Assembly: GCF_021130785.1 (NCBI RefSeq)
Contig: NC_060211.1
Coordinates: 129,430,001-129,494,000 of the forward strand
DNA length: 64,000 nucleotides
Reading direction: 5' to 3'
From: Homalodisca vitripennis
Lineage: Eukaryota > Arthropoda > Insecta > Hemiptera > Cicadellidae
Shown here: positions 48,112-60,472 of the stretch, piece by piece
Position numbering within the stretch: the stretch's first letter is position 1
Layout: each line of letters opens with the position of its first letter
Position numbers and translations under genes: made by a program
The notes under the pieces: model-generated
Databases searched by the model: none
What the model was told of the DNA's origin: nothing
The model's input: only the letters and a program-made list of their open reading frames with translations

Positions 48112-48591
48112 AATTTTGTGACAATGTTTACCAAGGTAGTCTTCACCAAGGACAAGCACTCGGCAAAAGACTGCTTGCTCGATTCTAGCTCCGGCTTCAC
48201 CAGATGGCTGATGGGGCTGGGCAGGGATCAGGTTAAGCAAGTGATTGCCTTGATCACTGGACACGGCCACTTCAGGAAACACCTAAACACTGTAGGTTTA
48301 CGAAATGAGGACACGGAGTGTAGACTCTGCAATAAGTCTGAAGAGACTACAAAACACATAATACTGGACTGTGAGAGACTGGGAGCAAGGAGAAGGACTC
48401 TTTTCGGTGATAAACAACCAGGCGACGAACCAGATGCTAGTATCGGGGAAAAGCTTCTTAGCCTAATCAAGGGCACAAAGATAGGCTTACCCCTCTAACA
48501 TCAAAGGGGCACACAATAAGCTCAGGTTGACGTGTGAGGATCTGTGAATCCACCCCAATACCCCAACGCAAAAAAAAAAAAAAAAAAAAAA
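48112..48591 (+). mobile_element. 3' end of an R1/I-group LINE inserted in the Penelope element
   Basis: A 126-codon open frame encodes the C-terminal end of a LINE polyprotein: ALITGHGHFRKHLNTVGL, then a CX2CX8HX4C zinc motif (CRLC...H...C), and ERLGARRRTLFG. It ends at TAA at about 48,498, followed by about 70 bp of UTR and 22 A residues (48,570-48,591). The 5' part is missing, as usual for truncated LINE copies. It lies antisense to the Penelope gene and splits it. Target duplications were not evident. Confidence 0.8.
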
Positions 48592-48599
48592 CTAAAGGT

Positions 48600-49746
48600 A
48601 CCGTAGTCTGATTGAATGTATTTGATATCTATTTCTTCTCTCTTCTTATTTCCTTTCTTTGCGTAGTTCTTCGATAATATATCAATTATGCTTGGTTTAT
48701 ATCCATTATTTTGGGCTTTGTATTTAATAATATTTAATTCTTTATAAAAATCTTCAGTTTTCATTAGAATTTTGTGTAATCTTTCGATCATTGATTTGAA
48801 TGCAGCCATTTTTTGGTGATGTGGATGATTAGATGAGGAAGGAATAACTACATCTGTGTATATCGGTTGTCTGTAAATTTTGAAACTGTGCTTTCTGTTG
48901 ATCTTGGTTATAGTCAAATCAAGGTAGTTTATTGCATTATTTTCTTCAATTTCACTGGTAAAATTTTGATTATGATGGATTTGGTTTAAGTAGTTTTTGA
49001 ACATGTCTATTTGTCTTTCATTTCCTTTGAATAGACACATTATATCATCAACATATCTGTAATAATAAATGATTTGTGTTAGATGTTTGTTTTTATCGCT
49101 TAGTATTAATTTGTCTTCTATATTGTCAAGGAATATATCAACCAATAATCCAGATAGTGGTGATCCCATTGATAATCCTTCATGTTGTATGTAGTAATTG
49201 TTGTTAAATGTAAAATAATTTTGTCTTAGAGTTACTTTTGTGAGTTCAAGTATTTCTTCAATTTCTTGTGTATTTAGAATGTTCTGTTCTGTTAAATTAT
49301 TTTTAATTATAAGCATTATTTCTTGGATCAGAACATTTGTGTATAAATTTGTTATATCGAAGGATACAAACTTACTGTTGTTGGGTTTATCTATATCATT
49401 AATTTTGCTTACTAGGTCAATGCTGTTTTTCAGTCTTATGTCAGTTTTAAATTTATAATGTTCTTTATTTTGCTGTCCAAGTATTTTGCTAAATTATAAG
49501 AAGGAGCATTTTCAATTTTACTAATGGTCTTATTGGGTAGTTTTCTTTGTGGATATTTGGCAAACCTTTGAGGATTGGTGCAGAAGGCTTCATCATTTTT
49601 AAATTTAGTTTTTTGTTATTCGGAAAAATATGATTAATTTTGTTTATAAATTGCTTGACATCTTTTTGAAAAGATTCTGTAGGATTATGATTTAGTTTTG
49701 TAATATTGTTATTTGAAATAAAGTTGTCTTTTATCTGTATAATCAT
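48600..49746 (-). pseudogene. Penelope-like reverse transcriptase
   Basis: The 5' part (from 49,746) has APILKGLPNIHKENYPIRP, the RT motif-1 region of Penelope elements. A frameshift follows near 49,500. FVSFDITNLYTNV (motif A, catalytic Asp) is then seen, and then the frame starting at 49,316 with LSMGSPLSGLLVDIFL (GSPLS at residues 51-55) and RYVDDIMCLF (YVDD at 88-91). Palm motifs are intact; only frameshifts and the LINE insertion kill it. Penelope RTs resemble telomerase RT and are distinct from LINE RTs. Confidence 0.85.
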
Positions 49747-50314
49747 TTTTGTTTAAAATTACAATTGAGTTATAGTACCTTTGTCAGCTTTACATATAAC
49801 CAAATTATCATTTTCAATTTTGTTGTTTATTGATTTTATGCTTTGCCAATCATGTTTGTCTTGTATTTTGTTCTCTATTTTAAGGTTATGACTTTTCTGA
49901 TTTTTTTCTATTGCTTAATCAACTAACACTCTTGATTTGATTGATTTTGTTTGTCTGCAGGTAAACTTGTAATTACTATTTCACTATTCAGTATCAGTTT
50001 GCTTATAAAATCTTTCATATTTGTTTAGTGTAAATTATATTTCAGTCCCTTGTTAAGAAGCTCTGTTTCATTTTCTATAAATGTAGTATTTGTTTTGTTA
50101 ATACGTGGGTGGAATTTTGTATCAGGGGGTAAATCAATTACTGGTTCTGTGGGATATTGAGAACATTTGAGTTGATATAGTTTCTTCTCAATTCTTTCTT
50201 TCTTTATTAATTTTTTATTTTCTATTCTTTGATCAATGTTGTCAAATAATTCAAAAAGTTGTCGAGGATATAAGAGATTTGCAAGATTGAGATGAGTATC
50301 ATATAACAGCTTAT

Positions 50315-50554
50315 TTAATGTGTTTTTTTCTTGTAAAGTTCATCTATTTCTGTATTAAGCCACGATCTCTCAGCAGCAATTTTGGCTTTGGTAGCTGCTT
50401 TCGATTTATAATTTATTTTGACGTTTACGAATTTTGGAATAAGATGGTGTTTTAAGCATTGTTTGTTGAAATGAATGTCCAATGATATGTTGTGTATTTT
50501 TAACTTTACCTCTTTGTATTTGTAGGCTAGTTCAGCTTGGTGTGCTTGATCCAT
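50315..50554 (-). pseudogene. Penelope-like N-terminal domain
   Basis: It starts MDQAHQAELAYKYKEVK, followed by IHNISLDIHFNKQCLKH and HLIPKFVNVKI, the N-terminal pattern of Penelope polyproteins before the RT. The frame ends after 79 codons. Sequence between it and the RT (49,750-50,310) still shows fragments such as DNLVICKADKGT in broken frames. Confidence 0.65.
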
Positions 50555-50639
50555 ATTAGAGATGTAGCCTCGAAAAGTGTTTGATAAATATGTATATAAT
50601 TATAAACCTTTTAACACTTTTTAAACTTTTTATTTTAAT

Positions 50640-50700
50640 ACTATGTACATTTCGAATTCTGGGAATTCATCTTCAGGTACTAAGGTTAAGTAAAATTATG
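50640..50700 (-). ncRNA. candidate hammerhead ribozyme core in the Penelope leader
   Basis: On the minus strand 50,676-50,650 reads CTGAAGA, T, GAATTC, CCA, GAATTC, GAAA. This is the conserved CUGANGA box, a self-complementary 6-bp stem II with a 3-base loop, and the GAAA box. Hammerhead motifs are known from the terminal repeats of Penelope-like elements, and this one lies about 100 bp upstream of the first ORF. Stems I and III were not convincingly identified, so activity is uncertain. Confidence 0.45.
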
Positions 50701-50984
50701 AAAATAAAGAAATAAAAACTAAATTGTCATGTGTTTTTCACTACCTTGGTGGCTAAATTTGTTGTATTGAATTTTATGTGTGATCAATGTATAGTGTTTA
50801 AAAGTCTATCGAATAGTAAAATTTTTGTTAGAAAATCTTTTTCATTTAATAATATATTATGATTAATTTTGGCACTTTTGTAAATTTCAAAAAGTTCAAA
50901 AGTAGATAAATGCGACTTTCTTTTGCTTTTGAGCTAAATTTCAAGATTGTTTTCGATGTTAGTGTATGTATGGCCGGTGTTATT

Positions 50985-51100
50985 TAAATGGACAAAATAT
51001 ATTGGACAAACCGGCCGATCCTTCAAAATTATATTTATGAACACATAAAAGCATTGAAAACATCATCAAATTCAAAATATGCAGACCATTTGTACTTTTT
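50985..51100 (+). pseudogene. inverted Penelope GIY-YIG endonuclease fragment
   Basis: The plus-strand frame KYIGQTGRSFK, then (after a frameshift) YEHIKALKTSSNSKYADHL, is the middle of the GIY-YIG endonuclease. It picks up almost where the minus-strand copy breaks off (CNDCQS). It therefore lies on the opposite strand and at the opposite end of the same element. It is followed by GAGCAAGTACTTTTTGCG and a TA tract. Confidence 0.7.
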
Positions 51101-51137
51101 GTACTCCCGGCAGAGCAAGTACTTTTTGCGATTCAAT

Positions 51138-51140
<3 letters not shown>

Positions 51141-51187
<47 letters not shown>
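51141..51187. repeat. (TA)n microsatellite
   Basis: A pure TA run at the boundary between the Penelope remnant and arm segment A'. Confidence 0.9.
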
Positions 51188-51189
<2 letters not shown>

Positions 51190-51199
51190 AAAATATAGC

Positions 51200-53464
51200 A
51201 AAAGGTCCTTCTCAAAACAAATTCTTTTGATGGATTGAAATACTTATATTCGTGTAGTATTAATAATGTTGATTTAAAATTATACATTTATAATATGAGG
51301 TAACGTGTAGCCTTGAATTTCTCGATAAGAAATTAAGTAATGATCTCTTTACTAGGCAAAGTTACGGCTGAGAAGCCCCTCACCAATAATTAATTTTGCA
51401 TGTTAAACTCAACTTCCGCCAAAAGTTAGGCAAGCGGGTTGACAGTAAGGCAAGTCAGCGGTCACCCATTGATTGAGTGACATTCGATGTTGTGTGACTG
51501 GGTTGTTCTGCGAAACACCGCTGTACCATCATACTACAATTAGATGCAAAGAAGTTTAAAATCAAATCAATTTCAATTTCCTAAATATAATTTACTACAA
51601 ATTTATATTTTAAATAATTTCATAACAGCTAGCATCACTTAACTGGGTATCTAGCTTATTCTCAAGCACTTGTAAAGTTAATAAATCTAAGATATAATTC
51701 ATATTGGTAATTAATAAAATGACATGTCATTACTTTAAGGACTGCAGATATTTATATAAAAAGGTTACCGACTGCCTATAACGCAGCTCGCGTAGTAGAT
51801 TCAATGGAAAGAGCCTGTAATTATTATTAAGAAACTATCGGTACAATGGCGCATGCGCAATAGGCCGTTCATTGACCTAGGACAGTAGACAGTAGGCTCA
51901 CGTCAATAATAGTGCAGCTGACACCCAACTGCCTACTTAATCTGTGCAGTGCAAACATATACGCGTACATACATTACTAACATTTTATAAAATTGGAAAG
52001 TTTTAATTTTACAAAATTCGTATAAGGTTACACAAAGTTAAAAAATATAGCAATAAATGAGTTTTAGTTTTTAATGTATTCCCACATCTCACTTCCGACA
52101 GATGTATACAACATATAGAGACAGAATTGCTCGTTCAAGAAATACACTTTCAATAGCAGAAACTGTTCTGAACCCAGTGCTCTTAACCGGATGCAAATAC
52201 TGCTTTTTCAGCTCTTAGCGAACAAAAGACAAATTACCTCCTTCTTGATTCTCTTTGTTTTTTCCCAGAGCTAAATGTAGTCATTGGTTTTTGTTTCATT
52301 GTTCATTTGGACTTTTTACATACAGAGATTAATCGTCACATTACTCCTAAGGTTTTACCAGGTGATACGTAGTCGGTCTATTCTAGTGTTTGAAACCTTT
52401 TAGCTTAGGTCCCACTATCACAGACGCATGGTTATCAAGTATGCAACGTTTGGTGGTACGTCTCTTGTTGTGGTGTTAATTTTGTTGTTCTGTTGCTAAG
52501 ATGGAGGGTGCGAGTTGCCGACCTGCTCCGTGCCGGCCTGAGAGATAGCAGACAGCATCCGCAGGCCGCCCAGACAGAGTCGCCTCTCCAGACCCTTGAG
52601 GAGACTGTACACACCGTTCTAGACCAGATGCTGATCAAGGCGAGATCGATCGAGACCAGAGTGGGAGTATGTCAACCCCACGAACCACAAGTGACGTCAA
52701 ACTGACCGTACGGTAATCGGACAAGGAGGGGAAAGTTGGGCCCTGGACACTTTAAGTAACTGTGAAATTAGTTGCAAACTTTCGACTTCATCGGGATGTG
52801 TGTGTGTGTGGTTTACTGTGGAAAACCGGAGATCAACCTGTGTTGAGACTGAACGAGTGCTTCTGGATTCTTAGTCGTAGGAACATGGTGGAAGAGTGAT
52901 TGGGGATCCCCTAATACGTTTTGTTGATGCTCTTTGTATTCTGATCACTTTGACTTGTGTATGTATGTTAACGCAGACTGGTAACGGCAGAGTTTACTAT
53001 AATTCTTTGAACACTCTATTAAATTAAATAGCATATCCTAAGAGGATCAAGAATGCTCGAGTCAAACTGGTATCTATGGGAAGGTAAAGCCGGCACCTCC
53101 AAACCCAAATACCCTTTCGTTTCAACTCCCCAACCGGACTGTGGATACCCTGAAACAGCTCGAATAACTTTCCTAAATTTAAAATGACGTGACATTCCAG
53201 TAATAACACCGTTGAGAGTGTCTTACTATGGGATTTTTCGGACACCATTAGCAAGACAGAAAAGATGTCTTTACCAGGTCTGCAGAATTGTATTAAGATG
53301 GTAGGCAGGGTATCAACCCTTGTGTTTATTCATATTTTATGTATTCACTGAAAATGTAACTGTTAGTTAAGGAGTTTATGTGTCACATGTAAGTTGAAAT
53401 GGGGTCAATGGTTAGACGTAGGGTAGTCAATCAGTATTTCTAGAATTAGCGAGCTGACTTGCCA
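51200..53464. repeat. palindrome arm segment A' (right, outermost)
   Basis: The inverted partner of 8,111-10,344, uninterrupted, ending at GAGCTGACTTGCCA. Beyond it (ATATTTACATAC...) no similarity to the left flank is seen, so this is the palindrome's outer limit. Confidence 0.85.
52493..52705 (+). CDS. mirror copy of the 70-codon ORF
   Basis: Identical in frame and length to 8,866-9,078, with H for Y and H for R. It starts shortly after TTGGTGGTACGTCTC (52,447-52,461), which loosely resembles a primer-binding site after an LTR end (TATGCA). That would fit a gag-like start, but no other LTR-element feature supports it. Confidence 0.25.
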   Translation: MLRWRVRVADLLRAGLRDSRQHPQAAQTESPLQTLEETVHTVLDQMLIKARSIETRVGVCQPHEPQVTSN

Positions 53465-56400
53465 ATATTTACATACAGGTTGCATGAATGTTTTATCTAG
53501 GTTGTACCAATAATGATTTTAAAATGGTGACAATTCGCATTGTCCAAGTTTTCACTGAACTATTTTCCAACATACACTAATAATTTAAATTTTTTAGTAA
53601 TTCCAGAAACTTATATACTAACGTGCTTTTTATATACCTCTCCGTTTTAAGATGCTGGCTGTTTAAAGCTCGAAAAAGGAAAGGCTATCGTTAAATTCCA
53701 ACGCATTGTAGAGCAAAGTGGAAAAAAGAAGTTTTAGATTGATAAGGCCATTTAAAATATTTTCAACAAGCAATTGACCTATTATTTATTTTCGGCATCT
53801 TACCTAATGCCCCACTTTGATGATTATCGCTATAACAGTAAGATTAACTTATGTAAAATTTTGTTTTTAAAATTTAACATATATCTCATGTTTTAGACTA
53901 GCAGCAAAGCTAATATGTCTACAAATACAGATATAATTTATAAAATTATATAGAATATTTATACATCAATACAAATAAAGAATACTTTGATCACTGCAAA
54001 ACTTAATTTGAAGTACTTTATAAGGTAAATTAAATTTTGGGCTATCTGCTTGATGATATGAAATCGGACTTTACAACCATTAATTAGCTTCTTTCGGACA
54101 TGTAAATAAGGTTTCAGGAGTCTAAATACAGTATTTATTTAGTAAAGAACAGTTAAATAACTACACACCCATATTTGTAATTGATCACTCTAAGCAGAAT
54201 AAATCATTGAAAGTTTAGCACCGGTTATATTCCACTGCAATTTGACGTTACGATAATTATCCGGCTTCAACACGCCTTTCTGACTTATAATTCACGACGG
54301 ACCATTCGCATATGATCGCGTGACCGGCGTAGTTAAGAATTTGTTATGAACCTTCCTTCACTTGATATAAATAAACAACCTAACTCTCACGAGCTTGTGG
54401 GTACATCGAGGGGTAGCAGCTGCGGTACATAGAGCGGTTATCGATATTAGCACCTTTGCGGATACCACATGCACGGGTTGCATAGTTGAAGAATTGATCT
54501 TTGTGGACATTAATGTATTACACGTTAAACAATATAGTTTTAAAAACCTGTGAGAAGAGATTTACTCTGACTTGGTTGACGGTATTTCGATAGCAATGAA
54601 CTAATACGAGAAGTTAGAGATCACGCTATATTACGTTTGCGGAAACTTTCTTCATGCAACTTTGACATGAAACAGGCTGTTATATTGGACAATAATAATA
54701 AAACAAGCTGTATTTGACCTTGAATGACTAAACTGTCCACCTCTCAAAATGATAACGTACAACAGTGGTGACAAGACTGCACATTTTAAGATGGAAGACC
54801 TGATTTCCAGATTTTTTTTCTTTCTTGCGTGTATGGTTGGCTTCATTTTTAAACACTCGTAGACTTTTATGACAAAACTGTTTGCAATCTAAGAAATGAA
54901 CAGAATACAATTTTGTTCTTTTCCTTTCACAAAAAGGAGTGTACATAATAATAGTTAACAAACTTCCAGTGTAACTAAACATAAACAAACATCTCGTTTG
55001 TTTAAGAGTTGTGCCCAAAAGGTGTTTACTTTCTTTTGTTGCTTTTTATGGTTCTATATTAGTTTCTGAGCAGTTAAGTGTTTTATAATTTTTAAGTTAG
55101 ACAATCGAAAATATTTTAACCACTGCTGTTTATATGAATGACTAGTAAAATATATTTATCTGCTTTCTACTTATGAATGGACTGAAGAGTGAAATATGTA
55201 GGTTTACATGCTCAAGTGTTTAAACTTCTAACAAATGCGATGCATTGATTTGTCTTTCTGGTGTTATGAGGTTAATTCAGTATTGTTTGTAATACTTTCG
55301 TTTTACTTTTGTTTTATCGATTAGTGGGATTTTTGATTGTCATGCTTCGTGTTAATTTCCCTGGGAAAAGAAATGTAGGGTTTGATTTGGAGCTCAGTAA
55401 TTCGAATGCAATGAATAACTAGACCCAAGCCCATTATACCAAGCACCTCTGATTAACAATACAGACCTAGTTCAAATACACAGACTCTTTCACCGATAGA
55501 GTTCATTGGAGAAAGTTCTAAGAATGTAGTAGTATCACTTAACATATTATCTTTAGTGGTAAGTGACTTTTTTCTTTGCAAAAATTGTCGTGGAGAAATC
55601 AAACGCTCCAAGAGCTCTTAGAAAAGAGTGCCATGTTTACTGAATCAGGTATGTTGGGATCCTAACTGTGCGTTTTACTATAGCTTTTTGAACTTAGTAC
55701 CGTGCAAAAATATTAACTTTTTATATATATATATATATATTTTAGCACTTTTTATGGTCTATGTACAACCGGCATGGGAACTCAGAGTATTTCAATGCTA
55801 TAGACCTGCCATCAGCGTTGTTTTTTATCCATTTAAGGTACAAGTAACTCAAATAGTTTTGTAACAAGGGCAAAATAAAACTGGCTAAGGATAGAAAGTG
55901 ATTTGTCTACATTATGTATGGGGTCTTCAGTGAGTGGCGATTTTTGAACGATTTATGTCATAGGGAAGTTACATTTATAAAATAAAATATTGTTTCAAAA
56001 ATTATAATTTCATACAGTAACATTTTATAAAAATACTGTAAAACATTCACAGAATTTTCATCCTTAATCGTTTTCTTAACTTGATCATAAGATGTTCATA
56101 AATTATACGTACTATAGATGCCAAATCTCCACATGGAATTAAATTTTTTCAATTGAGACCAAACAAGGCTAAGTATTTGGAGGTAAGACTAAAATAGTTG
56201 TTTTAGTTGTTTATCGTCGATGCTCAAGGTAACATGATTAGGTAGGTCAACCATTCACCAATAAATACACAGAGCGTACCGGAAAAAATCCAAGTCTGTT
56301 AGACATTCAGCCTGCGAACGTCATCTGATAATGTCTTATCGGTTACCCTGATAAAAAGACTGCTAGGACGATTATTGCCGCCAAGGCTGCCTCTCTGACG

Positions 56401-56640
56401 CTATTGGACGTATTGTTAAACTAGTGGTGTCAGAGATTTTGTCTGCTAGACTTAACGCCACCATCCAGAATTCGCTGGCAGAGATTGGGTCCGTGAAACC
56501 TGAAGTGGTGGGCTTATGAACATCCAACACAAGTTTTGGCAGGTAAGACGAAAATATCTGTAATAGGTAATGAGATAAAAGGCATTCACAAAGAGCAATT
56601 TCAAAATTCCGAATCCTGCAGTTTCAAAACACAATCTTAT
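53465..56640. other. AT-rich intergenic stretch
   Basis: No gene was recognised. Short ORFs at 54,652-55,018 and 55,628-55,864 lack any motif. A (TA)n run lies at 55,722-55,741. Confidence 0.5.
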
Positions 56641-56880
56641 TCTTTGTGCGCTCTCTGAGAAAAGACCTAAACCTGTTGAGAGGTTTTTGAGGCACAGTGA
56701 TTTTAGGCGTATGAACTAAGAGCTCTTATGGAAGATTGTCTTCAGGTGCCATGCCATGCAATAAAAATTCAGCCGAACGTAAACGCAATGGTCGATACAT
56801 TAAATGCAATAATTCTGTCTCTGTTTGATGAACATGCTCCAATAGTAAAATAAACGTTTCAGTACATAATTTTGTGTTGG
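56641..56880 (+). pseudogene. decayed LINE ORF2 fragment (between endonuclease and RT)
   Basis: In two frames: RPKPVERFLRHSDFRRMN, then MEDCLQVPCHAIKIQPNVN followed by AMVDTLNAIILSLFDEHAP. The pattern of alternating hydrophobics ending in LFDEHAP is the hallmark of the linker between endonuclease and RT in Jockey/CR1-type LINEs. Stops and frameshifts are frequent. No RT motifs follow, so the fragment is old and truncated. Confidence 0.5.
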
Positions 56881-56899
56881 GAAGAAACCCAGCGGGACC

Positions 56900-59800
56900 A
56901 GGTTGACCACTCTCAGGCCTGCCACACCTGAAGGTATACTTGTGCAAGCTACAGCACACACACGCTACGGTTAATAAAACTGGAAGATTATAACTCAGTC
57001 AGTCTAGAAAAGGCGAGCAGAAAAGAAAGCGACGCGATCGTTTTTGAAATGATATGTAATAATACTCTTTTTTGTTACGATATACTATTTTCATTAAAAT
57101 GGCGTTTTGTGATTGGAGCCTCCAAGAATAATTTCATTAATTGATGTTTTTCGACAAAATACAGGTGCAAAAGAGAAAGAAATTAATAATATATTATTTA
57201 AAAGCATCATTAATAAATATTGGAAGGTTATATCACCTAAATGTTTAATTGTACTGGGAAAAAACTACAGAACGAAAACTCATATTTGACCTTGAGAATA
57301 ACTCCTAGCACATGTATTCAGATTCTTCTTAGTATGAAATAGTTTTGTGATTATGTAACTATCCTATTAAAGTAAATCACGTTTGTAGTCCTTGTCTTGT
57401 AAAGAAAAGAAATCATTGTAAAACAATGTACAAATTTGGAGGTTGAGATGCAAGAACGTTCCACAGCAGGTAATATATTTCTTGGAAGGCTAATCTTATC
57501 CTTGTCGTGCCGATGTTCACATAAATCTTGAAACCGTTCCCTAAAAATTTATCAGGCTCCAATCTCGCCAGTGAATATCCTCACGAATTGAGACATCTGA
57601 GGTGTTTGACCATTTTTTACACAATTTATGTCCTTTACCCAAACTAAAAATTATTTATATACCGGATATTTGTCTTAAAGTGTACTTAAACAATTAGTGA
57701 AACATGTGTTTTATGCTGACAATAAACACTTTTTTGTGTATTGTAACGTTTACAAAAGAGAAATTCGATTAAAATATGTTCATCCTTTTTCAGCAAACCT
57801 CTAATACTCCAATTAAAAAATTTCAAATTGTATTATACTTTTCCGTCAAACCATATTCCATAACCATAATCACCACGTCATAGCTCTTTTTAACGTTAAA
57901 CATATACAGTATTTTATAATTGTAAATATAACGTAATGTAAATGTTCACTAATTAATTTAGTTCCTATTAACACGTCAGTACTCGATATGCCTAATAACT
58001 GGGTTAATTTATCTAAAAATGGTATTTGTTAATGAAAAGAACTTCATTTCAATTTCTTGAGTAATTGAGGGAAGGTTCTTTCAACGCTCTTAAGTTAAGA
58101 CGTCGCGTCTTCGTGGCTTCGGAACGCGCGCTATGAACTGGTACATCTAGGCTTTCACTAACGTTACCTTACTTTTTTACTTTGTTAAATTCGAAAAAGT
58201 AACATAGATTTTTCCAATATCCAATTGCTAGCAGCTAACCGCGGCGTCGTAGGTTATTCATAGGCTTTGCACATGTATGAGCACTTCTGGTTCGAGTAAG
58301 TTATAGAAAACAGACAATAAACAAAAGTCTTTCTTCGTAATCTTAGGGATCAGAATGGTGTCACAATTCATTAAACCCGTAGGTAGATTTTACAATCACG
58401 TAATTATTAATGTGAATTTACGTATTTATTTTTCTCTTTTCCACTTTAAGAACTCATCCAGAGAGTAAAATGGCCGTTCTGTAAGCCATCGAGTTTTTGA
58501 ATTTATCATCAACTGTATTCTCGGTTGTCTAATCAATGTCATCTCTTTTTGGAGATTTTATGAGTTTTACATAATGAAGAGGGTTTCGTGCTTTATTTAA
58601 AACATCAGTGGTATTCTGTATATTCGTTACCTCTACAAGTTTAAATATTTAAGTATATTTAAATGCTACTGTAGATTTCGCCACTTGTAGAGATTTATAA
58701 ATATATTTTTCCTTGCTTCTTTGAACTTTTGTGCCTTTTGGTGATCCACAGTGTTTATTACATCTATATAACCGGCACCAATTTTGAGTTAGCCTGTTAT
58801 CCAAGATAAAAAGATCTGTCAAAAAGTTTATATTTATGGCCATTGTATTTTTTTCTGGTTTTAGTTACTTTTGTGCTATTTTTTATTTTGCTTTGTTTCC
58901 GCGATCAGAAAAATACATATACATAAACTACCTACACAGGTCTGAGAAGCCTGCTCCTGTCAAAACACAGCTAAAATTGATTTCTTAAATGTATGTAAAA
59001 GCTACATAGTGCCTTTTCCTGATATATGCATTACAGTACTGACCACGGACTGCATAATTAATATTTACTCAAACGTACAGTTAAAAGTATATATGTACTT
59101 AAACTTTTTATTTTATTATCCAGTAATTTTCTTATACTGTGCTCAGAATAGGTGCAAGAAAAGTTTTAAATAAGAAGTATTGTTACTATCAAGCTATTTT
59201 CAGATAATAGAAAGTATTTATAAAGAAGAGCAATAATTCTGTGGCTAGTCCCATTAAGGAAGAATAAAACATGAATATATTTACGTAAAATACCCGTCAC
59301 TTTTAATACCCTTTTGGCCTTTCTCTGCTAGCCATATTTGAAAGTAATATTATTTAATTTTACTTTATGTTCTGTTCTAATCCTATTCCATAATCTTTAC
59401 GAAATGTTATTGTATTATTTAGTTATATTTTTCTATTCTAATATCCTTGGCTTTTACTAATGGATTTCGACCTCATATATGAAAAAAGTTAATCAACTGC
59501 AGTATTCCTTATGTAATAACAAATCGAAGCAAAGTTGCATCGGTAAAGACATTTGAAAGCAAATCATTTATGAATTTGTTTATTGGATAGTTCATCATTT
59601 TCTACGAAGATGACGTTTCAAAGTGTTTCATCGTCTTATGCCAACAAGTCTTTGACACAAGGAGCAAGATAACAGAGTTAGGACAAGTTTGTGGCAACCT
59701 GCTGACCACTTTGTGTCCTCTACAGTCCTGGAACTGACGTGAGGTTCTCCTCTATCCTTGTTTGTTATAAAGTACCTAGATAGCACATAGCTGCTTAGAT

Positions 59801-60339
59801 AACCAGTTCAAACGAGTGTTCGAACGCAACTTGCGACAAAAAGCCCCTTTAAGATTTCTAGATTTAAGCCCCTCCTGTTAAGATAATAGACAGGAAAATG
59901 AATTATAGATCAAGAAAATATAAACTTACGTGGGTATGAGAAGCCTGTATCGGTCAGAAATAATCTATAATCTATCTTTAAGATATTTTTAGTGCCGTAG
60001 AATCATTTGCATTGCTATCACGATCAAGAAAATATATACAAGTACATTCATATGTCTGAAAAGTTTTCTTCAAGTCAAAAAGCGTCATTCATAATAATAT
60101 ACTTCTAGATAAGACATTTCCATTTAAGTTTAAAAACTGAAATATAGTTTTTCTAGGGATTTTAACCTCATTTAAACCCCAATGGGTGGTAAATTTTCAT
60201 AAGGAACATTTCCATTGTTTGTTAAGAGCACAAGACATTTATGTCGAATTTAATAATTGTTGGACGTTGAGAGGATCAAAAACAAAAATATAGATATTCA
60301 AAGGGTTGCAACGCCATTTTGACCCTTAAGGATGATTGA
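56900..60339. other. AT-rich intergenic stretch
   Basis: No gene was recognised. A 64-codon minus-strand ORF at 58,649-58,843 has no signature. Related short strings near 58,930 and 59,945 (GAGAAGCCTG) hint at diverged repeat copies, and the latter stretch may belong to the Helitron that starts at 60,472. Confidence 0.4.
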
Positions 60340-60472
60340 ATTTTATGATAATAGTCATGAGGCATTCGTGTGCCAAATTTAAACTTCCCAAGATTCCGGA
60401 AAGTTTGAGAATTATTTATGAGGGAGTACGTGTGTGAGTGAAAGAGTGAGGGCTATACGTTTTATATATAGA
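60130..60472 (-). mobile_element. Helitron 5' terminal region, second copy
   Basis: On the minus strand it starts TCTATATATAAAACGTATAG after an A. CTCACTCTTTCACTCACACA, TTTGGCACACGAATGCCTCA and a CCTTAAGGGTCAAAATGGCG stretch follow. This is the classic 5' region of insect Helitrons. No Rep/helicase ORF or 3' hairpin end could be paired with it. Confidence 0.55.

Larger units (their letters stand above)
47935..50720 (-). mobile_element. Penelope-like retroelement, decayed
   Basis: Reading on the minus strand: a hammerhead-like 5' leader (50,700-50,640), an N-terminal ORF, a reverse transcriptase with YVDD, then the start of a GIY-YIG endonuclease (47,946 on). It is split by stops and frameshifts and by a LINE tail at about 48,112-48,591. 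The rest of the endonuclease is missing from this end. A matching piece lies inverted at 50,985-51,100. The element sits between right-arm segments B' and A', beside a TA tract. Confidence 0.85.

Noticed and set aside
48228..48476. Minus-strand ORF opposite the LINE tail
   Set aside because: It is a shadow of the LINE C-terminal frame, which has a clear zinc motif and poly(A).
8111..53464. The palindrome as an assembly artefact
   Set aside because: The arms differ by scattered substitutions, small indels, a mariner in only one copy and different insertions. A collapsed or mirrored assembly error would give near-identical arms.
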